From assembly GCF_026672545.1 (NCBI RefSeq), contig NZ_JAPPRJ010000002.1, positions 385,001-449,000 of the forward strand: 64,000 bases of DNA, given 5' to 3'. Numbering within the stretch: the first letter of the stretch is position 1; every line of letters starts with the position of its first letter. The notes under the pieces are model-generated. The model was not told the origin of the DNA, searched no databases, and was given only the letters and a program-made list of their open reading frames with translations. This DNA is from Rhizobium sp. SL86 (GTDB lineage: Bacteria > Pseudomonadota > Alphaproteobacteria > Rhizobiales > Rhizobiaceae). Shown piece by piece: positions 29,150-39,452 of the stretch. Position numbers and translations under genes: made by a program.

Positions 29150-29356
29150 ATGTCTATGCAGTGGACGGTTTGTGCTGTGCTCGCGACGAGCTTGCTGTTC
29201 GGGTGTAGTGCCACCGTCAGTCAATCCACGACGCCGATGCCGGGTCAGAAGAAATTCGATTCGAAACCGAAGTGTGCCCGTACCGAGACGCAAGACAGGT
29301 TCGATTCGCGTTGCGACGTCCCGCTGCTCGGCTATTCAGGGTTCAGTGGCTTATGA
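29150..29356 (+). CDS. Small putative lipoprotein, 68 aa
   Basis: This short protein starts with a signal sequence and a lipobox-like LLFGCS, so Cys at about 20 would be acylated and the protein anchored in a membrane. The remainder is polar with two more cysteines (PKCARTETQ and SRCDVPL). AGGA precedes the ATG at 29150; a second ATG two codons later is equally possible. I do not recognise the family. Confidence 0.5.
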   Translation: MSMQWTVCAVLATSLLFGCSATVSQSTTPMPGQKKFDSKPKCARTETQDRFDSRCDVPLLGYSGFSGL

Positions 29357-29359
29357 AGC

Positions 29360-29650
29360 GCAGCAAGTAACATGTTGGCAAAGCAATACACGGCTCGAGC
29401 CTTGGCGTGAGTGAACCGTTAGCCCCTGGCCAATGCGGCTTCACGATGCCTGTCATCTTGTTGGCGAGAACGACAGCAGCAACCATCGAGGTCTTCCGCC
29501 CAGACTGTTTCCCGATCATTTGCCGGTGAAACGCCCTTGCGCACAGTCCCAGAAGACCAGCCTCATGTCTCCGACCATGGGCGGCCTACATGCATTGGTA
29601 CGCCCACCTTGCACCGTCGCCCGGCCGTGGCTTGTCAATCCTGGAGTTTT
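29360..29650 (-). pseudogene. Possible IS110-family transposase C-terminal remnant
   Basis: Minus-strand frames give pieces reminiscent of the C-terminus of IS110-type transposases: GRKTSMVAAVVLANKMTGIV, then after a shift EAALARG, a stop, and RFTHAKARA. Several frameshifts and stops are needed to join them, so it is at most a fossil. The match is from memory of the family pattern (ALANKxARIxWALL.RGE) and is weak. Confidence 0.35.
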
Positions 29651-29783
29651 GCCGGGGCAAAGGGCCGAGCCAGACCGCAATCTCCCGATTGTTTTGAAGG
29701 CCCGACGCAGGAGTAAAGACAAAGACCCGCTGGCGGCTGGCGATCGACGCCGGAAACGGTGCAAAATCGGTTCAGTTACCCGC

Positions 29784-29818
29784 TTGACAAGCAGGCGAAT
29801 TAATTTAACATGTTAAAT
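29784..29818 (+). promoter_or_regulatory. Promoter and 16-bp palindromic operator before hpaF
   Basis: A TTGACA (-35-like, 29784-29789) and a TAACAT (29806-29811) are separated by 16 bp. The -10-like hexamer lies in the perfect 16-bp palindrome ATTTAACATGTTAAAT (29803-29818), 19 bp before the hpaF ATG. A symmetric site over the -10 region is what a repressor such as a MarR- or GntR-type protein would use. A GGGAGGAA ribosome site follows. Confidence 0.65.
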
Positions 29819-29837
29819 ATAAACGGCGGGAGGAACC

Positions 29838-30230
29838 ATGCCGCATTTCACCTTCGATTATTCGGCCAATCTTGAGGGAGTGGTCGACATGAGGGCGCTT
29901 GCGCGCCTCATTCACGAGACGATGATGCAGATCGGGCTGTTCGAACTCGGCGCCATCCGGGTGCGCGGTTTTCGTACCGACGCCTATGCCATCGCCGATC
30001 TTCTGGCGGAAAATGCCTTCATCGACATGTCGTTGCGCATCGGCAAGGGCCGTAGCGACGCTGACAAGAAGCGGGCTGGCGAGACGATCTTTGCCGCGGT
30101 TTCCGTCTTCCTTTCGGAACGCTTCGAGACGCCGCATTTCATGCTTTCGCTGGAGATCCGCGAGATCGACGCAGACTTGAGCTGGAAAAAGAACGCCATT
30201 CACCCAAGGCTTCGACAGAAGACCGGCTGA
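29838..30230 (+). CDS. hpaF: 5-carboxymethyl-2-hydroxymuconate isomerase
   Basis: This 130-residue tautomerase-superfamily enzyme isomerises 5-carboxymethyl-2-hydroxymuconate to the 2-oxo form in homoprotocatechuate catabolism. The mature N-terminal proline expected as catalytic base is present (MPHFTFDYSANLE). Further family features are RGFRTDAYAIAD, DMSLRIGKGRS and SLEIREID. It is the first gene of the hpa operon, after GGGAGGAACC, with hpaE 61 bp downstream. Confidence 0.93.
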   Translation: MPHFTFDYSANLEGVVDMRALARLIHETMMQIGLFELGAIRVRGFRTDAYAIADLLAENAFIDMSLRIGKGRSDADKKRAGETIFAAVSVFLSERFETPHFMLSLEIREIDADLSWKKNAIHPRLRQKTG

Positions 30231-30291
30231 CCCCTCCCGCACCGACGGACACAGCGTCACGGCACCTAAGCAATTCTCATGGAGATGACCC

Positions 30292-31806
<1,515 letters not shown>

Positions 31807-31829
31807 TCAGGACATCTGGAGGAAAAGAC

Positions 31830-32810
31830 ATGCCCGTTCCAACACCAATCCTTTATCCGCCCTTTAATATTATCCGTCTGAGCCATGTCGAGTTCGGCGT
31901 GAAGGATCTCGCCCGCTCGCGCGCCTTTTATGTCGACACGCTTGGTCTTCAGGTGACGGATGAAGACAAGGACGCCATCTATCTGCGGGCCATGGAAGAG
32001 CGCGGCCACCATTGCATCGTGCTGCGCAAGAGCCATGAATCGGTTGCCCGCGACCTTGGCTTCAAGGTATTCTCCGAGGAGGATCTCGACAAGGCGGAAC
32101 ATTTCTTCAAGGCCAAGGGCCTGCCGGTGGAATGGGTCGAGCGACCGTATCAGTCGCGCACCTTCCGTACCCGCGACCCACACGGCACGCCGCTGGAATT
32201 TTATTCCAAGATGGACCGCCTGCCGCCGATCCACCAGCAATATGCGCTCTATCGCGGCGTCAAGCCGCTGCGCATCGACCATTTCAACTTGTTCTCGTCG
32301 GATGTCGATGCATCGGTTGCCTTCTACAACGAGCTTGGTTTCCGTGTGACGGAATACACCGAAGACGAGGAGACCGGTAAGCTGTGGGCTGCCTGGATGC
32401 ACCGCAAGGGCGGCGTGCATGATATCGCCTTCACCAATGGCACAGGGCCCCGTCTGCACCACACGGCTTTCTGGGTGCCGACGCCGCTCAACATCATCGA
32501 CCTTCTCGACCTGATGTCCAGCACAGGCTGGGTGGCGAATATCGAGCGTGGACCGGGTCGCCACGGCATTTCCAACGCCTTCTTCCTCTACGTCCTCGAT
32601 CCCGATGGCCACCGCATCGAGATCTATTGCTCGGACTACCAGACGGTCGATCCCGATCTGGAGCCGATCAAATGGGATCTGAAGGACCCGCAGCGCCAGA
32701 CACTCTGGGGTGCGCCGGCTCCGCGCTCCTGGTTCGAGCATGGCAGCCTGTTCGAAGGTGTGGAACCGAAGGCATCCGAACTCAAGGCCCAGCCGATCAT
32801 CGCGCCCTGA
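31830..32810 (+). CDS. hpaD: 3,4-dihydroxyphenylacetate 2,3-dioxygenase (homoprotocatechuate dioxygenase)
   Basis: This 326-residue type I extradiol dioxygenase opens the ring of homoprotocatechuate between C2 and C3, using Fe(II) or Mn(II). It has two vicinal-oxygen-chelate modules. Metal ligands fit His151 (RIDHFNLF), His210 or His211 (LHHTAFW) and Glu264 (HRIEIYCSDY). A GGAGGAAA site precedes the ATG. It belongs to the VOC-type HpaD and not to the LigB-like type found in E. coli, as in several Gram-positive and alphaproteobacterial pathways. Confidence 0.93.
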   Translation: MPVPTPILYPPFNIIRLSHVEFGVKDLARSRAFYVDTLGLQVTDEDKDAIYLRAMEERGHHCIVLRKSHESVARDLGFKVFSEEDLDKAEHFFKAKGLPVEWVERPYQSRTFRTRDPHGTPLEFYSKMDRLPPIHQQYALYRGVKPLRIDHFNLFSSDVDASVAFYNELGFRVTEYTEDEETGKLWAAWMHRKGGVHDIAFTNGTGPRLHHTAFWVPTPLNIIDLLDLMSSTGWVANIERGPGRHGISNAFFLYVLDPDGHRIEIYCSDYQTVDPDLEPIKWDLKDPQRQTLWGAPAPRSWFEHGSLFEGVEPKASELKAQPIIAP

Positions 32811-32871
32811 CCTTTTCCCGCGGGCGGCATGTCCCATGCTGCCCGACCGATCCTCTTAGCAAGGCCAGTTC

Positions 32872-34326
32872 ATGCAGCTCAAGGACCCGACACTCTTCCG
32901 CCAGGCCGCCCTTGTCGGGGGTGACTGGATCGAGGCCGACCCGGCCAAGTCCATCGCGGTGGACAATCCCGCAACCGGCGAGATCATCGGGCGCGTGCCC
33001 AATCTCGGCGCCGATGAAACCCGCGCCGCAATCGACGCGGCCAGAGTGGCGCAGGTGGAATGGGCTGGTCGTACTGCGAAGGAACGAAGTGTCATTCTGC
33101 GCCGCTGGTACGATCTGGTCATGGCCAGCCAGGATGATCTCGGACGGATCCTGACTCTTGAGCAGGGCAAGCCGCTGGCAGAGGCCAAGGGGGAAATCGC
33201 CTATGGAGCCTCCTTCATCGAATGGTTCGCCGAAGAGGCGAGGCGGCTTTACGGGGACATGATCCCGGGCCACCAGAAGGACAAGCGTATCCTGGTCATG
33301 AAGCAGCCGATCGGCGTGGTTGCTGCGATCACGCCGTGGAACTTTCCGAACGCGATGATCACCCGCAAGGCAGGCCCCGCCTTCGCTGCCGGTTGCGCGA
33401 TGGTTCTCAAGCCGGCGTCGCAGACACCATTTTCGGCAATCGCGCTCGCCATCCTCGCGGAGCGGGCCGGTGTACCAAAGGGTCTGTTCAGCGTGCTCAC
33501 CGGGTCTGCCCGCGTGATCGGTGCGGAACTGACGGCGAGCCCGGTCGTGCGTAAGCTCACCTTTACCGGCTCGACGGAAGTCGGGGCGGAGCTTTACCGG
33601 CAGTCGGCGCCGACCATCAAGAAACTCGGGCTGGAACTCGGTGGCAATGCGCCTTTCATCGTGTTCGACGATGCCGATCTGGACGCAGCAGTGGACGGTG
33701 CGCTGATTGCCAAGTTCCGCAACAATGGCCAGACCTGCGTCTGCGCCAACCGGATTTACGTGCAGGATGGCGTCTATGATGCCTTCGCTGAAAAGCTGGC
33801 CAGTGCGGTCGGTCGGTTGAAGACCGGAAACGGCTTCGACGAGGGGGTCACGCTCGGTCCGCTGATCGACGGCAATGCGCTTGCCAAGGTCGAGGAGCAT
33901 GTCGCGGATGCCTGCGCGCAGGGCGGACGGGTGCTGGCCGGAGGCCGGCGTCACCAACTCGGTGGCCACTTCTACGAAGCAACCGTTATCGCGGACGTCA
34001 CACAGACGATGATGGTGGCGAAGGAGGAAACCTTCGGGCCGCTCGCTCCCCTGTTCCGGTTCAAGGACGAAAACGATGTGATCGCTCAGGCAAACGACAC
34101 CGAATTCGGGCTCGCCTCTTATTTCTACGCCAAGGATCTCGCACGCGTCTTCCGGGTGGCGGAGGCGCTGGAATACGGGATGGTCGGCGTCAATACCGGC
34201 CTGATCTCGACAGCCGAAGCTCCGTTTGGCGGTGTGAAACTGTCAGGCCTTGGACGCGAAGGCTCGCGTTACGGCATCGAGGAATTCACCGAAATCAAAT
34301 ATGTCTGCCTCGGCGGCATTCAGTAG
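32872..34326 (+). CDS. gabD: Succinate-semialdehyde dehydrogenase (NAD(P)+)
   Basis: This 484-residue aldehyde dehydrogenase carries catalytic Glu255 (LELGGNAPF) and Cys289 (NNGQTCVCANR). The segment PWNFPNAMITRKAGPAFAAGC and the motif MVGVNTGLISTAEAPFGG are typical of GabD. HpaI releases succinate semialdehyde, so this enzyme would finish the pathway by giving succinate. Its place between hpaD and hpaG supports that role. The symbol is given by family; the enzyme may equally be called Sad. A short 61-bp gap separates it from hpaD. Confidence 0.88.
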   Translation: MQLKDPTLFRQAALVGGDWIEADPAKSIAVDNPATGEIIGRVPNLGADETRAAIDAARVAQVEWAGRTAKERSVILRRWYDLVMASQDDLGRILTLEQGKPLAEAKGEIAYGASFIEWFAEEARRLYGDMIPGHQKDKRILVMKQPIGVVAAITPWNFPNAMITRKAGPAFAAGCAMVLKPASQTPFSAIALAILAERAGVPKGLFSVLTGSARVIGAELTASPVVRKLTFTGSTEVGAELYRQSAPTIKKLGLELGGNAPFIVFDDADLDAAVDGALIAKFRNNGQTCVCANRIYVQDGVYDAFAEKLASAVGRLKTGNGFDEGVTLGPLIDGNALAKVEEHVADACAQGGRVLAGGRRHQLGGHFYEATVIADVTQTMMVAKEETFGPLAPLFRFKDENDVIAQANDTEFGLASYFYAKDLARVFRVAEALEYGMVGVNTGLISTAEAPFGGVKLSGLGREGSRYGIEEFTEIKYVCLGGIQ

Positions 34327-34335
34327 GAGCATGCC

Positions 34336-35211
34336 ATGACCTCCCATCCGCGTTTTCTCAGCTTCAGCACGGCAGATGGTCGCAAAGGCTACGGACTTGT
34401 CAAAGGTGAGGGCGTCTTTGATCTCTCGGCGCGTCTGGGTAGACGCTATCCGACCCTCCGCGAGGTGATCGAGGCGGATGTTCTCGTGCAACTGGCGCAG
34501 GATCACGCGGATGAGGCGCCGGATTTTGCTTTGTCCGAGATAACCTTCGAGATCCCCATTCCCGCGCCGGAAAAGATCATCTGCGTCGGGGTGAACTTTC
34601 CGGACCGCAATGAGGAATACAAGGACGGGCAGGCCGCCCCGTCCAATCCTTCTTTGTTCATCCGCTTTCCGCGCTCCTTTACTGGACACGGCCAGCCGCT
34701 GATCCGTCCGCCGGAAAGTCCCCAGCTCGATTACGAGGGCGAGATTGTCATCGTCATCGGAAAAGGTGGCCGAAGGATCGCGGAACAGGACGCTCTCAAC
34801 CACATCGCGGCGCTCTCGCTGTGTAACGAGGGCACCATCCGCGACTGGGTGCGGCATGCGAAATTCAACGTGACCCAAGGCAAGAATTTCGACCGGACCG
34901 GCTCCATCGGCCCCTGGCTCATTCCCTTCACCGACGAAAGTCAGCTGGCCGACATCAAGCTCGAAACCCGGGTCAATGGCGAGGTTCGCCAGAGCGACCG
35001 CACCAGCCGGATGATCTTTTCCTTCCGCAAGATCATCAACTACATCTCGACCTTCACCACGCTCGTACCGGGCGACGTGATCGTCTGCGGCACGCCGACC
35101 GGTGCTGGTGCCCGTTTCGATCCGCCGATCTGGCTGAAGCCGGGCGACGTGGTCGAAGTCGAGGCCGAAGGTCTAGGCATCCTCAGCAACACCATTGAAG
35201 ACGAGGCATGA
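34336..35211 (+). CDS. hpaG: HpaG-type decarboxylase/isomerase (FAH family)
   Basis: This 291-residue fumarylacetoacetate-hydrolase-family protein acts on 5-oxopent-3-ene-1,2,5-tricarboxylate and its tautomer in the pathway. Metal-binding acidic residues lie in DYEGEIVIVIGKGGRRI, and the later core has QGKNFDRTGSIGPWL and VCGTPTGAGARF. E. coli HpaG is a fusion of two such domains of about 430 residues; here there is a single FAH domain with an N-terminal extension. Another FAH protein is not present nearby, so this one may do both steps. It overlaps nothing and has 9 bp to gabD. Confidence 0.88.
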   Translation: MTSHPRFLSFSTADGRKGYGLVKGEGVFDLSARLGRRYPTLREVIEADVLVQLAQDHADEAPDFALSEITFEIPIPAPEKIICVGVNFPDRNEEYKDGQAAPSNPSLFIRFPRSFTGHGQPLIRPPESPQLDYEGEIVIVIGKGGRRIAEQDALNHIAALSLCNEGTIRDWVRHAKFNVTQGKNFDRTGSIGPWLIPFTDESQLADIKLETRVNGEVRQSDRTSRMIFSFRKIINYISTFTTLVPGDVIVCGTPTGAGARFDPPIWLKPGDVVEVEAEGLGILSNTIEDEA

Positions 35212-35212
35212 C

Positions 35213-36016
35213 ATGTTGAGCCCCGAGCAGATCGAAGCCGCAGCGGCAAAGCTCGACGAGGCGGAGCGGACCCGCATCCAAACTGGCCTCTTGTCGCTCG
35301 TCCATCCCGACATCGGCATGGACGACGCCTATGCTATCCAAGGCGCCTGGGTGAAAAAGAAGGCTGCCGTCGGCCGCAAGGTGATCGGCTGGAAGATCGG
35401 CCTGACTTCCAAGGCCATGCAATACGCCCTCAACATCGATATCCCGGACTCTGGCGTCCTCTTCGACGATATGGTCTTCGAAGATGGCGCTATCGTTCCG
35501 AAAGATCGCTTCATCCAGCCACGCATCGAGGCTGAGATCGCTTTCATCATGAAAGCCCCGTTGAAGGGGCCGGGCGTAACGGTGTTCGACGTGCTGAACG
35601 CCACCGATTACGTGACGCCCGCGCTGGAGATCCTCGACACCCGTATTCTGCGGGTCGATCCGGAAACGAAAAAGACGCGGACGGTGTTCGACACGATTTC
35701 CGACAATGCCGCCAATGCTGGCATCGTTACCGGCGGGCGCGCAGTGCGCCCGGACCAGATCGATATGCGCTGGATGGGGGCGATCGTCAGCCGCAATGCC
35801 GAAGTCGAGGAAACGGGACTGGGCGCGGGTGTGCTCAATCAACCGGCCCGTGGGATTGCGTGGCTCGCCAATCGGTTGGCGCACTATGGGGATGGCATCG
35901 AGGCGGGGCAGGTCGTGCTCGCTGGCTCGTTCATCAGGCCCATCGAGGCCCGACATGGCGATACGATCGTCGGCGACTTCGGTCCTTACGGCTCGGTCAG
36001 CCTCTATTTCGAATAA
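35213..36016 (+). CDS. hpaH: 2-oxo-hept-4-ene-1,7-dioate hydratase
   Basis: This 267-residue hydratase of the MhpD/HpaH family adds water to 2-oxohept-4-ene-1,7-dioate in a metal-dependent reaction. Characteristic blocks are [28 protein letters not shown] and [15 protein letters not shown], with [18 protein letters not shown] at the end. The ATG at 35213 lies one base after the hpaG stop codon; a longer start would overlap hpaG. Confidence 0.93.
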   Translation: MLSPEQIEAAAAKLDEAERTRIQTGLLSLVHPDIGMDDAYAIQGAWVKKKAAVGRKVIGWKIGLTSKAMQYALNIDIPDSGVLFDDMVFEDGAIVPKDRFIQPRIEAEIAFIMKAPLKGPGVTVFDVLNATDYVTPALEILDTRILRVDPETKKTRTVFDTISDNAANAGIVTGGRAVRPDQIDMRWMGAIVSRNAEVEETGLGAGVLNQPARGIAWLANRLAHYGDGIEAGQVVLAGSFIRPIEARHGDTIVGDFGPYGSVSLYFE

Positions 36017-36030
36017 GGAAGCAGAAAACA

Positions 36031-36837
36031 ATGCCCGCACCGCGCAATTTCTTCAAGCAGGGGCTGAAAGAAGGCCGCCTGCAGATCGGCCTCTGGCAAG
36101 CGCTGGGCAGCCCGAACACGGTCGAGATCTGTGCCGGTGCCGGTTACGACTGGCTGCTTCTCGACGCCGAACACGGGCCGAGTGACGTTCCGCGGCTGGC
36201 CGAGCAATTGCGCGCGATGCGCGGTTCGTCCTCGCAGGCCATCATCCGCCCGCCGATCGGTGAGACCTGGATCGTCAAGCAGATGCTGGACATCGGCGCA
36301 CAGACGCTGCTGATACCCATGGTACATGATGCGCAAACGGCTGCCGAAATGGTCAAGGCCGTGCGTTACCCGCCGCAGGGTGTGCGCGGTGTCGGCGCGG
36401 CGCTGGCGCGCGCCTCGGATTTCAACCGTATCGGTGATTACCTGCAGACGGCCAACGACGAGATTTGCCTGCTGGTGCAAGTGGAGAGCCGTGTCGCGAT
36501 CGACAACCTCGATGCGATCTGTGCGGTCGATGGTGTCGACGGTGTGTTCATCGGACCTTCTGACCTTGCTGCCGATATGGGGTATCTCGGGCGGCCTGGC
36601 GCTTCTGAAGTCCAGGAGGTGGTGGAGCGATCCATCGCCCGCATCATCGCTTCCGGTAAGGCCGCCGGGATCCTGATCGGCGATCTCGGGCTCGCGAAAC
36701 GTTATGCCGAACTCGGAGTCACGTTTGTCGGGATCGGCAATGATGTGGGGCTGCTCAGCAATGCCGCTTCCCGATTGCTCAAGGATTTCAACAATGCACA
36801 ACCGACTCAGCCGACGGCGGACACAAAGGTCTACTGA
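36031..36837 (+). CDS. hpaI: 4-hydroxy-2-oxoheptane-1,7-dioate aldolase
   Basis: This 268-residue class II aldolase cleaves 4-hydroxy-2-oxoheptanedioate to pyruvate and succinate semialdehyde. Family residues are in LLLDAEHGPSD, the active-site region FIGPSDLAADMGYLG, and QVESRVAIDN. The ATG at 36031 follows AAGGAAGCAG. It is the last gene of the lower-pathway operon; the next gene, feaR-like, has its own promoter region. The product feeds the gabD-like enzyme. Confidence 0.95.
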   Translation: MPAPRNFFKQGLKEGRLQIGLWQALGSPNTVEICAGAGYDWLLLDAEHGPSDVPRLAEQLRAMRGSSSQAIIRPPIGETWIVKQMLDIGAQTLLIPMVHDAQTAAEMVKAVRYPPQGVRGVGAALARASDFNRIGDYLQTANDEICLLVQVESRVAIDNLDAICAVDGVDGVFIGPSDLAADMGYLGRPGASEVQEVVERSIARIIASGKAAGILIGDLGLAKRYAELGVTFVGIGNDVGLLSNAASRLLKDFNNAQPTQPTADTKVY

Positions 36838-36863
36838 GGGGTAAGAGCCACTGGCCCCGGCAT

Positions 36864-36890
36864 TTGACAAAAGCCAGGTTTGTTAACATG
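36864..36890 (+). promoter_or_regulatory. Possible promoter before the FeaR-like gene
   Basis: TTGACA at 36864-36869 precedes TTAACATG at 36883-36890. The half-site TTAACATG is identical to one half of the palindrome at 29803-29818, suggesting a shared regulator. The spacing of the hexamers (14 bp to TAACAT) is short for a good promoter, so the element is tentative. Confidence 0.4.
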
Positions 36891-36928
36891 CTCAGTAACT
36901 GGGTGACCGACTTTGGGAGGAGGCGGAC

Positions 36929-37885
36929 ATGCATTTGGGGAGCTTGGAACATTGCGTTCCGACGCATTGGGTGACGCGCGAGTTCGACGCCTGGACGTCG
37001 GACCTCAAATCCATCTGCGGCCGTTTCAATCCCACCCGGTACGACGGATCGAACGTGGTACGCGGTTGTGCCGCCCTGTCTCACGCCGCGGGTGTTGAAC
37101 TGGCGCAGGTGGCGAACGATCTCGATTACATCCGCCGTGATCCCGATGACATCCGGGCCGATCAGGGCGACAACCTGTTCCTGCTGTTGCAGCTGGAAGG
37201 CTCCTGTGGGGTCGAACAGTCAGGCCGTCAGGAGCAGCTCCACCCGGGGGAATGCATTCTCGTCGATTCCACGAGGCCGTCCGTCTTTTACTTCGGCGGC
37301 TCATTTTCCAATCACCTGTCCGTGCACCTGCCCAGACAGATGCTGTTGTCGGATCGGGCCGTGCGGATTTCGGTGACGCGCAAGATCAGGGCGGATGACC
37401 CGATGTCGATCATGCTCGGCGCGCTCGTGGCCAAGATGATGAGCACATCAAGCGATGACAATCGGGCGCCGCATCTCAGGGAGCTGCTGTTCAACACGAC
37501 GCGACAGGCCTTCGCGTCCGATCCGGGCGAAGAATTCTTCGTCCGTGGCGACAGCGGCACGGGACGGCTTGAGGTCGTCCAGGTGCTGATCGACGAGAAC
37601 CTGACCGAGGAATATCTGACGCCGCAATGGCTTGCCAACCGCGTTGGCGTTTCGTTGCGGACCCTTCAGGAGGACCTAAGTTCGCAGGGCATGACGGTGA
37701 CCGGCATGATCAAGCTCAAGCGCCTGCACCTTGCCCGGGCGAGGCTTGAAAGACTGCGGGGCGCGCATCATCCGGGCGCTATTGCGGACGTCGCCTATTC
37801 GGTCGGTTTCAATGACATTTCCTACTTCAATCGCAGCTTCCGCAAGCTGTTCGATTGCTCGCCCAAGGATGTGGTGATGGCTTGA
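36929..37885 (+). CDS. FeaR-like AraC-family transcriptional regulator
   Basis: This 318-residue regulator has an N-terminal sensory domain (about 1-200, with LEGSCGVEQSGRQEQLHPGECILVDSTRPSVFYF) and a C-terminal AraC DNA-binding pair (about 215-315: LTPQWLANRVGVSLRTLQEDL, IADVAYSVGFNDISYFNRSFRK). FeaR of E. coli controls tyramine and phenylethylamine oxidation. Directly downstream lie an aldehyde dehydrogenase and an oxidase, the expected targets. The ATG follows GGGAGGAGGCGG. Confidence 0.85.
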   Translation: MHLGSLEHCVPTHWVTREFDAWTSDLKSICGRFNPTRYDGSNVVRGCAALSHAAGVELAQVANDLDYIRRDPDDIRADQGDNLFLLLQLEGSCGVEQSGRQEQLHPGECILVDSTRPSVFYFGGSFSNHLSVHLPRQMLLSDRAVRISVTRKIRADDPMSIMLGALVAKMMSTSSDDNRAPHLRELLFNTTRQAFASDPGEEFFVRGDSGTGRLEVVQVLIDENLTEEYLTPQWLANRVGVSLRTLQEDLSSQGMTVTGMIKLKRLHLARARLERLRGAHHPGAIADVAYSVGFNDISYFNRSFRKLFDCSPKDVVMA

Positions 37886-37989
37886 GGCGGTTGCCGCGCT
37901 TTTGTCCAATTCATGCCGCGCCGTGATCCAAGAATTACCGACGAGCATTGGCTAGTCTCCTTCCATTGCAGTGCATGGGAGGATGTATC

Positions 37990-39396
37990 ATGCAGGAATT
38001 TACGCTTGTCATCGGTGGCAAGGCGGTTGCGACCACGCGTCACAAAGAAGTCAGGAACCCCTCCTCGGGCGCGGTCGTGGGCATGTCGCCACTGGCCACC
38101 ATCGACGATCTCAACACTGCCGTATCCGCCGCCAAATCTGCCTTCCCTGCCTGGGCCGGCCGGTCCTCCTCCGAGCGTGCAGCGCTCTGCGCGCGTGTGG
38201 CGGAGACGATCGAGGCGAATGCGGAGGAACTGGCACGGCTTCTCACGTTGGAGCAGGGCAAGCCGCTCAACGGGCTCGGTTCGCGCTTCGAGATCGGCGG
38301 TGCTGTTGCCTGGACACGCCACACGGCGTCCTTGGATCTGCCGATCGAGGTGGTCCAGGACGGTCCGGAGGGCCGGGTGGAATTGCATCGAAAGCCGATC
38401 GGCGTCGTTGCCGCCATCACGCCGTGGAACTGGCCGGTCATGATCGCCTGCTGGCATATCATCCCGGCTATCCGTACCGGCAATACCGTGGTGATCAAGC
38501 CGTCGCCGAACACGCCACTGACGACCATCCGTCTCGTGGAACTGATGAACGAGGTGTTGCCGGCCGGTGTCGTTAACGTCATTGCCGACAACAACGATCT
38601 CGGAGCAGCGCTGACCTCCCATCCAGATATCGCCAAGATCACCTTCACCGGGTCGACCGCCACGGGACGTCGCGTGATGGCATCCGCCGCCGACACGCTG
38701 AAGCGGTTGACGCTCGAGCTTGGCGGTAACGATGCGGGTATCGTCCTGCCCGATGCCGATCCGAAGGCGATCGCCGAAGGTCTGTTTTGGGGCGCGTTCA
38801 TCAACAGCGGCCAGACCTGCGCCTGCCTGAAGCGCCTCTATGTGCATGACAGCATCTACGATGCGGTGTGCGATGCGCTCGCTGCCTATGCGTCCGCCAT
38901 CAAGGTGGGTGACGGCCTGGCAGAGGAGGTTGTTCTCGGCCCGCTTCAGAATTCGGCTCAGTTCGACATCGTCTCGGCCTTCGTCGAAGATGCGGTTGCC
39001 AAGGGCGGTCGGGTGCTGACGGGTGGTGCGCCACAGGGCGGACCCGGTTACTTCTATCCCGTCACCCTTGTCGCCGATGTCGATCACGGTGCCAAGCTCG
39101 TCGACCTCGAGCAGTTCGGTCCGGCCCTGCCGATCATCCGCTACCACGACATCGAAGAGGCAATTGCCAAGGCCAACGACAATCCGAGCGGCCTCGGCGG
39201 CTCGGTCTGGTCGGGCGATGTCGCCAAGGCCAAGCAGATTGCGGCGCGGCTCGAATGCGGTTCGGTCTGGATCAACAAGCATGGTGCGATCCAGCCCAAT
39301 GCGCCCTTCGGAGGTGTGAAACAGTCCGGGATCGGCGTCGAGTTCGGCGTCGACGGGCTGAAGGAATTCACCACCATCCAGACCGTTTTTTCCTGA
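37990..39396 (+). CDS. Aldehyde dehydrogenase (candidate 4-hydroxyphenylacetaldehyde dehydrogenase)
   Basis: This 468-residue aldehyde dehydrogenase has catalytic Glu243 (LELGGNDAG) and Cys277 (SGQTCACLKR), with PWNWPVMIACWHIIPAIRTG in the nucleotide fold. It sits between a FeaR-like regulator and a GMC oxidase. I infer that it makes arylacetic acid from the aldehyde. In E. coli the FeaR target is FeaB, a phenylacetaldehyde dehydrogenase; general sequence similarity does not prove this substrate. The ATG at 37990 follows GGGAGGATGTATC. Confidence 0.85.
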   Translation: MQEFTLVIGGKAVATTRHKEVRNPSSGAVVGMSPLATIDDLNTAVSAAKSAFPAWAGRSSSERAALCARVAETIEANAEELARLLTLEQGKPLNGLGSRFEIGGAVAWTRHTASLDLPIEVVQDGPEGRVELHRKPIGVVAAITPWNWPVMIACWHIIPAIRTGNTVVIKPSPNTPLTTIRLVELMNEVLPAGVVNVIADNNDLGAALTSHPDIAKITFTGSTATGRRVMASAADTLKRLTLELGGNDAGIVLPDADPKAIAEGLFWGAFINSGQTCACLKRLYVHDSIYDAVCDALAAYASAIKVGDGLAEEVVLGPLQNSAQFDIVSAFVEDAVAKGGRVLTGGAPQGGPGYFYPVTLVADVDHGAKLVDLEQFGPALPIIRYHDIEEAIAKANDNPSGLGGSVWSGDVAKAKQIAARLECGSVWINKHGAIQPNAPFGGVKQSGIGVEFGVDGLKEFTTIQTVFS

Positions 39397-39452
39397 ACCG
39401 ATCGGCACGTTTTTCAAGGCGCGGCTGTTGCGAGACCGTGCGGGAGACTCAA

